Of a stretch of DNA of 9,919 nucleotides, positions 1 to 4,438 are shown piece after piece. The DNA is from Dehalococcoidia bacterium (GTDB taxonomy: Bacteria > Chloroflexota > Dehalococcoidia > Dehalococcoidales > RBG-16-60-22), in NCBI GenBank assembly GCA_030615655.1, contig JAUWYU010000042.1, positions 1 to 9,919 of the forward strand. Reading direction: 5' to 3'. Every line of letters starts with the position of its first letter. Position 1 is the stretch's first letter. The notes beneath the pieces are model-generated. The model ran no database searches. It had not been told where the DNA came from and saw only the letters and a program-made list of their open reading frames with translations. Made by a program: the position numbers and the translations under genes.

Positions 1-8
1 GATAAGGA

Positions 9-20
9 GTTCTATAGAAC
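9..20. promoter_or_regulatory. Palindrome GTTCTATAGAAC, copy 1
   Basis: This is a perfect 12-base palindrome in the AT-rich leader of the dehydrogenase/selenoprotein operon. It is the best conserved of three TTCTATAG-centred sites before position 225. Its symmetry fits an operator for a dimeric regulator, but no regulator gene is in the window and the role is inference. The sites lie far upstream of the proposed promoter, so an activator or an upstream repressor site would fit better than a promoter-overlapping operator. Confidence 0.35.
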
Positions 21-53
21 TACAGAATCTTATACAACGACCGGTAAACTTAT

Positions 54-65
54 ATTCTATAGAAC
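54..65. promoter_or_regulatory. Palindrome TTCTATAGAA, copy 2
   Basis: Second copy of the palindrome; the core TTCTATAGAA is perfect and is followed by C as in copy 1. The preceding bases (CCGGTAAACTTATA from 41) resemble those before copy 3 (ACCGTAATA from 204), so copies 2 and 3 may share a slightly longer repeated unit. The function is unknown. Confidence 0.3.
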
Positions 66-72
66 GAACTTT

Positions 73-153
73 CCAGATTTCCGATATGAAAACATTTTTA
101 ATGTTGATAGTTATCTTGATATGTGGTTAATATTAAGTGTACTAGAAATCTGG
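73..153. repeat. 9-base inverted repeat around a 63-base spacer
   Basis: CCAGATTTC at 73-81 is exactly complementary to GAAATCTGG at 145-153. The 63 bases between them are very AT-rich and contain no convincing gene. It could be an extended hairpin, a pair of binding half-sites, or chance in AT-rich DNA. Nothing else in positions 1-270 looks coding; stop codons are frequent in all frames. Confidence 0.3.
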
Positions 154-210
154 CCTCTTAGTAAAATGATTAGTATAAACGGTTAAAATATAATGCTTAC
201 TCTACCGTAA

Positions 211-223
211 TATTCTATAGTAC
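211..223. promoter_or_regulatory. Degenerate palindrome, copy 3
   Basis: TATTCTATAGTAC differs from copy 2 (TATTCTATAGAAC) at one base, which breaks the outer symmetry. It is the copy nearest the operon, about 50 bases upstream of the proposed -35 element. It is included because three near-identical sites occur in 220 bases before a single operon. Confidence 0.25.
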
Positions 224-275
224 CTTATACAGAAAAAATCCACAACTCGGATTATTTATGGAAAATACTTAGTAT

Positions 276-304
276 TTGCATTAGGTTGCCATTCATTTTA
301 CACT
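276..304 (+). promoter_or_regulatory. Candidate sigma-70-type promoter of the dehydrogenase operon
   Basis: TTGCAT at 276-281 (weak -35) is followed after 17 bases by TACACT at 299-304 (4 of 6 matches to TATAAT). Transcription would start near 311, leaving a leader of about 19 bases that carries the strong ribosome binding site AAAGGAGG at 317-324. The assignment rests on spacing and on position just before the gene; the -35 match is poor. Confidence 0.3.
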
Positions 305-329
305 ATTAAATAGTACAAAGGAGGAAATA

Positions 330-1304
330 ATGAAAGATTTTGCTGGTAAAATTTTATTTATTACCGGAGGCGCTTCCGGTGCCGGATTCGGTCAGGCAAA
401 GGTGTTTTCAGAAGCGGGCTGCAAGATTGTCATTGCGGATATCCGCCAAGACCATCTGGACGAGGCAATGGCGTATTTCCGGGATAAAAAGGTAGAAGTT
501 CACGCAATACAACTGGATATTACGGACCGCAAGGCATATGCGGCGGCTGCCGACGAGGTAGAAAAGGTATTCGGGAGTCCCCCTCAGCTTTTATTCAATA
601 CAGCAGGTGTCAATGCCTTTGGTCCGGCTGAAGCCTCGACATTTGAAGACTATGATTGGGTTATGGGAGTTTGTCTCGGCGGAGTCATAAATGGCATGGT
701 CACGTTCGTGCCTCGCATGATACAGGCCGGTAAGGGTGGTTATATCGCCACGACTTCCTCAATGGGAGGTTTTATGGGAACATCCGGGTGTGCTCCATAC
801 TCGGCTGCCAAAGCCGCGGTCAATAATCTCATGGAGAGTTATTACCAGGCACTCAAGCCTTACGGTATAGGCGTATCCTGCCTGTGCCCGGGCGGTATCA
901 ATTCAAATATTGCCGAAGCATCATATACACGGCCGAAGCACCTGGAAAACACCGGTTATAATACTAATGAAAAGACAATCGAGTATATGCATTACCATTA
1001 CTCTTTTGGAATAGACCCTGTCGAGCTGGCACACATACTTAAGAAGGGGATTGAAGAAGAGCAACTCTACATCCTCCCTATTCCCGACCCGGAGAAGATG
1101 TTGCGGGGTATTGTTGAGCGGATCATCAATTATGCTACTCCCGAAGGCATGAAACGACAGGAAGAGCTGATGAAGAAGCGCATGGAAGAGATGAGAAAAC
1201 GCATGGGCGGTGATGATGGTCCCATGAAAGGTGCAGCCGAATCCGGATGGGGGAAAGCCAGAGAGGATTTAACCTGGGTTAAAGAACGCAGGGGACCCTT
1301 TTAA
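330..1304 (+). CDS. Short-chain dehydrogenase/reductase (SDR family), first gene of operon
   Basis: This is probably a cytosolic NAD(P)(H)-dependent alcohol/ketone oxidoreductase with unknown substrate. The Rossmann fold shows the glycine motif TGGASGAG at residues 12-19. D37 ends strand 2 and usually signals NAD preference. D63 is the adenine-ring Asp, and NTAG at 90-93 stands for the usual NNAG. The catalytic Ser is S143 or S144, with Y157 and K161 in YSAAK. The position normally holding the fourth catalytic residue, Asn in a V-N-L context, is C115 here. The core ends near residue 265. A charged, Met-rich tail to residue 324 (many K, R, E and M, with MEEMRKRM repeats) makes it longer than the usual 250 to 280 aa and may form a helix or coiled coil. 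The ATG has AAAGGAGG five bases upstream. It lies 44 bases before the selenoprotein gene and is probably co-transcribed, so the two may act on the same compound or redox pathway. Family assignment is firm; substrate is not inferable. Confidence 0.93.
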   Translation: MKDFAGKILFITGGASGAGFGQAKVFSEAGCKIVIADIRQDHLDEAMAYFRDKKVEVHAIQLDITDRKAYAAAADEVEKVFGSPPQLLFNTAGVNAFGPAEASTFEDYDWVMGVCLGGVINGMVTFVPRMIQAGKGGYIATTSSMGGFMGTSGCAPYSAAKAAVNNLMESYYQALKPYGIGVSCLCPGGINSNIAEASYTRPKHLENTGYNTNEKTIEYMHYHYSFGIDPVELAHILKKGIEEEQLYILPIPDPEKMLRGIVERIINYATPEGMKRQEELMKKRMEEMRKRMGGDDGPMKGAAESGWGKAREDLTWVKERRGPF

Positions 1305-1348
1305 TCAAGGATGCAGCTAAACCCTGAAAAGTCGAATGGAGGATAATA

Positions 1349-3070
1349 ATGACAATTGAAGCACGATTTTCAGTAATGAGTCCTGAATCTGGAGTCCAGA
1401 GGAGTACGGGAGGACCTCCGCCGGGTATGGGAGGGCCTCCGCCGGGTATGGGTGGGCCTGCACCGTCTTCACCTTCTTTTGCCAAGAGGCTGGATACACT
1501 GGAGAACAAAACGGTGTATATGGTGGATATCGGTTTCGGCGGCGGCTATAATTTCATGCTGCAATTGCAGAAGTGGTTTACCGAAAACATACCGTCAGTC
1601 ACCACGATAGTAAAGCGGAAACCGGGGCAAGTGTTCATGGACGATAAAAATGACCTCTGGGAGGAAATTAAAGAAAAAGGCCACGCCGTTGTCCTTGGCG
1701 TAGCCGGCTGACCGGGCTGTATTTCAGCGGTCGCTGGAGGTAGTACCAATCTTGAACAGAACTATGGTATCCCGGTTGCTCCTGTCTCAAGTAACACGAT
1801 GGAAAGCGTTGCCAAGGATAATCCGAGAGCTGCTTCTTTACCTTTCATATATACGCCGCATCCGGTGATAGGTTTGTCTCCTGAAGTCCTCGATAGTCAT
1901 ATTGTAGGCAATGATCCGTATACCGGTAAACCTGTCATCGATGAAATTATTGACGTACTGACAAAACCCGTAAGCGAAAAGAAGTCGCAGCCTGAGTCTC
2001 CTGTAACTGTAAAAGCCGGCACTCCCCAGGCACTCCTGGAACCGGATACCGAAGATAATTTACAGCGTCTATTTTATGAAAGAGGCTGGACGGACGGATT
2101 GCCCATCATACTTCCTACCGAGGAGCGGGTGAAGAAAATGCTCGCGGGCACCAGCGCTTCTCCGGACGAGGTGGTTGGTGAATCATACCAGATGGATACC
2201 CGAGAACTGGTTAAGTACACGGTTTCCAATATTGCTGTTATTGCCGTCATGGCCGGCGCCAGGCCGGAACATTTCCCCGTGATACTGGCTATTGCATCCA
2301 CCAGACAATCAGCCCTTATGCCCTCGACAACAGCCTTTGCAGCCATGCTTCTGGTAAACGGGCCAATTCGCAATGAGATCGGTATGAACTCCGGTATTGG
2401 CGCCTTCAGCCCGGTGAATCAGGCAAATTCAGTAATCGGCAGAGCCTGGACATTGATGAGCATTTGCTGGGGATATGCCAAGCCTAAAAAGACGCTGTGG
2501 AGCTCTCAGGGGAGTAATCTTGTTTACAATAATATGTGCGTTGCCGAGAATGAGGAAGCGAGCGTCTGGGAGCCTTTCCATGTCGGGAAAGGTTTCAGGG
2601 CCGACGAGAGTGTGGTCAGTATCTTCAGGGGATGGGCTGTTATCAACAGTACCGGAGCAGCCTCCAACCGGACATTAGGGGAGGAACTAAATATCGAGCT
2701 AGCGGTAATCCCGCCGCTTAATTCTGCGGCTACTATAGTAATGGACCCGCTGGTGGCCAGGAATCTGAAGGAGAACGAGGGCTTTACCACCAAGCAGGAT
2801 TACTGCCGCTGGTTATCGCAGAACATCAAGATGCCTGCGGGACAATACTGGAAAACCGATTACATAGACATGCTGGTGGCCTCTCAGGCATACCAGGGAG
2901 TAGAGCCTTATGCTTCCTGGAAAAAGGTTCCGGATGATGAGCTGATAGCTCCCTATCATAATCCGGACCGGATCAATCTCATTGTCGTGGGCGGAGAGAT
3001 AAGTCCCTTATGGAAAGCTTCGGACTATAGCCATACAGTTAGCGTATCCATTGATAAGTGGCACGCTTAA
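1349..3070 (+). CDS. Probable selenoprotein, UGSC-like domain fused to a large C-terminal domain (TGA at 1709 read as Sec)
   Basis: I read this as one 573-residue protein. The in-frame TGA at codon 121 is followed by 29 more open codons before the first downstream ATG (1799), which has no good ribosome binding site. The start at 1349 has TGGAGG six bases upstream. Residues 21-39 are a Gly/Pro/Met repeat. Residues about 50-205 form an alpha/beta domain that flows without interruption across the TGA: a strand HAVVLGVAG, then U121-P-G-C124, then a Gly/Ser turn and YGIPVAPV. This matches the layout of the UGSC (seleno)protein family, here with UPGC. A Lys/Pro/Ser/Glu linker (about 206-235) leads to a second domain starting near RGWTDGLP (246-252) and running to the C-terminus, which I recognise only as recurring in uncharacterised proteins. 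A thiol/selenol redox role with the upstream dehydrogenase is inference. Alternatives are a nonsense-mutated pseudogene of a Cys (TGT/TGC) form, or two separate proteins. Clean frames on both sides argue against decay. Confidence 0.8.
1409..1465 (+). repeat. 21-base tandem repeat encoding GGPPPGM
   Basis: Two full 21-base units (1409-1429 and 1430-1450) plus a partial third (1451-1465) encode GGPPPGM, GGPPPGM and GGPAP near the N-terminus of the selenoprotein. The units are nearly identical at DNA level, so copy number may vary between strains through slippage. The product is a flexible, probably disordered segment before the folded domain. It is not a signal peptide, as it lacks a hydrophobic stretch. 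Confidence 0.8.
1709..1711 (+). other. In-frame TGA, proposed selenocysteine codon
   Basis: This codon is in frame with 120 codons upstream and 452 sense codons downstream. It encodes the first residue of a U-P-G-C motif, with C124 as the resolving partner. The motif sits after a hydrophobic strand, where redox-active U/C-x-x-C motifs are found. Recoding depends on the genome encoding SelA, SelB, SelC and SelD, none of which is in this window. Confidence 0.75.
1722..1739 (+). promoter_or_regulatory. Candidate bacterial SECIS hairpin
   Basis: UUUCAGC (1722-1728) pairs with GCUGGAG (1733-1739). This gives a 7-bp stem with two wobble pairs and a GGUC apical loop at 1729-1732. Counting the U of UGA as 1, the loop G-U falls at 22-23. 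In E. coli fdhF the SelB-contacting G-U is at 23-24 in an AGGUCU loop. The G at the start of the loop and its distance fit the known bacterial SECIS pattern. A competing hairpin uses the same CAGC (ACC/GGU plus GCUG/CAGC, loop UAUUU, from 1711), so folding alone does not prove the element. It lies inside the coding region, as bacterial SECIS elements do. Confidence 0.6.
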
Positions 3071-3117
3071 TAAGGATGAATGCGCCGACGGAACGTGCGG
3101 GCTTCTGGATGAGCCGG

Positions 3118-3169
3118 CTGATTATGATTAATTTTTTCACGACCTGTTTGTCGTGCCTGTAATAATCAG
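3118..3169. repeat. Composite inverted repeat downstream of the selenoprotein gene
   Basis: An outer stem CTGATTAT (3118-3125) / ATAATCAG (3162-3169) encloses an inner stem CACGAC (3138-3143) / GTCGTG (3150-3155) with loop CTGTTT. It begins 47 bases after the stop codon, so it could stabilise or end the operon transcript. It is not a standard intrinsic terminator: the T-run (3132-3137) precedes the inner stem instead of following it. Confidence 0.4.
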
Positions 3170-3182
3170 TATCAGTTACAAA

Positions 3183-3211
3183 TTGACAACCGGCAGTTAC
3201 CAATGTATTTA
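3183..3211 (+). promoter_or_regulatory. Candidate promoter of the GIY-YIG gene
   Basis: TTGACA at 3183-3188 is a perfect -35 match. At the standard 17-base spacing lies TATTTA (3206-3211), a poor -10 element. The predicted start near 3218 would leave a leader of about 150 bases. AT-rich DNA yields such matches by chance, so confidence is low. Confidence 0.3.
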
Positions 3212-3220
3212 GCTATGTAA

Positions 3221-3239
3221 TCAGGGGGAGTTCTACTCT
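3221..3239. repeat. Left 19-base repeat (tmRNA/tRNA T-arm-like)
   Basis: This sequence matches 17 of 19 bases with 4011-4029, in the same orientation and 790 bases apart, so the two copies bracket the nuclease gene. This copy lacks the following acceptor-stem-like bases of the right copy and its loop is altered (TTCTACT). It may be a degraded attachment-site half. A chance match involving a G-rich string cannot be excluded. Confidence 0.35.
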
Positions 3240-3366
3240 TATAAACGTTTTGTTAAGTTATATAAGTGCTGATTACGACACTCTTATTTTATAAGAAGTT
3301 CTAATTAAATAGCTAAATAAATGCCAGGGTAAAGAAGTGCCGAAAATGTGTTTGTGAGAAAGATAT

Positions 3367-3927
3367 ATGTGTTCTATAGGAGCAGTATATCGCCCCTTTT
3401 TCTCCTGGAAAACTAAAGAAGTCGAAAAACGTGCCTATAATGCCGCCATTAAAGGTGAGCTTGAGACTTTAAGCTACTGTTTAGCAGAATTATCGCCAAA
3501 GCATAGGAGCCAGGCTTTAACAGAATGGTTAAGTGTAACTGAATTTATTAAAACGTTGGGATTAGAACCGATTGATTGGCTAGAAAGAGCTGTTGAAATT
3601 ACACACATGTTCACACCTCAAACAACTGGGAAGCATAATCTTTATATCATTTTACTATCTAAGCTGAATGCGAAAATCCCTGGTTATGGTTTATATGTTG
3701 GAGAAACCTCAAAAACACCAAGCATTAGGTTTGAAGAGCATGCAAAAGGTAAGCGGAACAGAAAAGGCCCTCTGTTTTCCCGCGTAGTACACAAACACCA
3801 TGAATGCTTATTGCCTACTTTGTATCATCATTTCAATCCGCTTTCCAAAGAAGAGGCAAAGGAACTCGAAGGGGAAATAGCTGAAGCGCTGAGGATAGAG
3901 GGGATTCCAGTATACGGAGGACACTAA
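3367..3927 (+). CDS. GIY-YIG nuclease-domain protein
   Basis: This is a 186-residue protein with a C-terminal GIY-YIG endonuclease domain. NLYIILL (91-97) is the GIY strand and GYGLYVGETS (106-115) the YIG strand. R121 in RFEEH is the expected catalytic arginine, and E168 or E170 in ELEGEIAEAL is the candidate metal-binding glutamate. Residues 1-85 form a separate, mostly helical N-terminal region that I do not recognise. An in-frame stop at 3355-3357 limits the start to ATG 3367; the ribosome binding site is weak (AGAAAG). Members include homing endonucleases, repair enzymes and restriction enzymes, and nothing here chooses among them. It stands alone, is more AT-rich than the pilus and histidine genes to its right, and lies between two attachment-site-like repeats, which suggests horizontal acquisition. 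DNA cleavage is inferred from the family. Confidence 0.82.
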   Translation: MCSIGAVYRPFFSWKTKEVEKRAYNAAIKGELETLSYCLAELSPKHRSQALTEWLSVTEFIKTLGLEPIDWLERAVEITHMFTPQTTGKHNLYIILLSKLNAKIPGYGLYVGETSKTPSIRFEEHAKGKRNRKGPLFSRVVHKHHECLLPTLYHHFNPLSKEEAKELEGEIAEALRIEGIPVYGGH

Positions 3928-4010
3928 GGCTGGCTTATCCCCTCTTAGAATGTGCTAGTTATATATAGGGTTAGGCTAGCATAAATTATACAAAGCATAA
4001 AAACATTGTT

Positions 4011-4040
4011 TCAGGTGGAGTTCGACTCTCCCCCGTCTCC
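4011..4040 (+). repeat. tmRNA 3'-end-like sequence, possible integration scar
   Basis: TGGAG (4016-4020), loop TTCGACT, CTCCC (4028-4032) forms a T-arm. The bases that follow, ending CCGTCTCC, look like the 3' acceptor strand of a tmRNA, for which GGGGACG or GGAGACG would be the 5' partner. The next bases are CTG, not CCA, and nothing upstream resembles the rest of a tRNA or tmRNA, so this is a 3' fragment only. Integrases often target the 3' end of ssrA and leave such duplicates; in Dehalococcoides, vinyl chloride reductase islands use ssrA. No integrase gene lies in the window. Confidence 0.45.
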
Positions 4041-4101
4041 CTGTCTAATGAGCTAATTTTATAATTGTTTTAATCTAACCAAATAGGTAAAAAACCAATT
4101 C

Positions 4102-4144
4102 AAAGGTTCCACCTATTGTACAGTAACCCCTACTTTACCGGACA
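4102..4144. repeat. Degenerate 43-base direct repeat, copy A (IS-end-like)
   Basis: Read on the - strand this begins TGTCCGGTAAAGT and continues to GGGGTTACT and ATAGG. It aligns with copy B at 4185-4227 with compensating gaps; AGTAACCCC and the flanking GTTC-x-x-CCTAT are shared. The TG/CA terminus and this type of sequence resemble insertion-sequence ends, but both copies point the same way and no transposase lies between them. It may be the remains of repeated insertions at one spot. Confidence 0.35.
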
Positions 4145-4184
4145 CGAACCCAGCGAGTTAGTAAAATAATGAAAAAGTAACGGA

Positions 4185-4227
4185 AAAAGTTCTGCCTATA
4201 GTAACCCCGGCTCCACTTAATGGGACA
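4185..4227. repeat. Degenerate 43-base direct repeat, copy B (IS-end-like)
   Basis: Second copy, 83 bases to the right of copy A. On the - strand it begins TGTCCCATTAAGTGG and continues with GGGGTTACTATAGG. It has an extra GAGC-like insertion and lacks the TGTAC present in copy A. Its outer end abuts the hairpin at 4239-4279. Confidence 0.35.
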
Positions 4228-4433
4228 AAAAGTTAGAACTCCCCGCCAGTAGCTACAAAAATTTGAGCTGGCCGGGGAGAATTTTTTACTCTAACATTCG
4301 ACAGTCCACCGCTGGAGAGTCAGGAGAGCTGCCGACAGATAAAGTACGCTGGTTCCGCTCTAAGAACCAGATAAAGATACTCACCAAGGATAGGGACAGG
4401 CTAAGAGAAGAGGTTGACTATACAAGGGCATAA
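4221..4433 (+). pseudogene. Open frame without clear start, possible gene remnant
   Basis: A 70-codon stretch open from 4221 to the TAA at 4431-4433 has no ATG; a TTG at 4263 is the only plausible start and has no ribosome binding site. The last 35 or so residues look protein-like: charged and probably helical, with LPTDKVRWFRSKNQ followed by KDRDRLREEVDYTRA. They loosely recall the leucine-zipper tail of IS3-type transposase OrfA proteins. The first 20 codons overlap a hairpin and are probably not coding. I cannot name it with confidence. Confidence 0.22.
4239..4287 (+). terminator. Strong hairpin with T-run (intrinsic terminator)
   Basis: CTCCCCGCCAG (4239-4249) pairs with CTGGCCGGGGAG (4268-4279), with one bulged C and an 18-base loop. 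It is followed on the + strand by AA and six Ts (4282-4287). On the - strand the stem is followed by TTCTAACTTTTT, so it could also end transcripts of the pilin operon, whose last stop lies 160 bases away. The next + strand gene upstream ends at 3927. Confidence 0.6.
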
Positions 4434-4438
4434 TGACA

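Noticed and set aside
1279..1509. Pro/Gly-rich frames on the - strand opposite the selenoprotein start
   Set aside because: They are the antisense of the GGPPPGM-coding repeat, which yields Pro/Gly in several frames. No ribosome binding site or family resemblance.
1799..3070. Separate gene starting at the ATG at 1799
   Set aside because: There is no ribosome binding site before it, and the same frame is open back to the TGA at 1709 with protein-like sequence that completes the upstream domain. One recoded gene explains this better, though a pseudogene remains possible.
3132..3155. Intrinsic terminator after the selenoprotein gene
   Set aside because: The six Ts precede the stem on the + strand and give As after it on the - strand, so neither direction has the needed T-run.
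3928..4438. Intact tRNA or tmRNA gene
   Set aside because: Only a T-arm and acceptor-like 3' strand can be formed at 4011-4040. No 5' half, D-arm, anticodon or tag-peptide frame is present.
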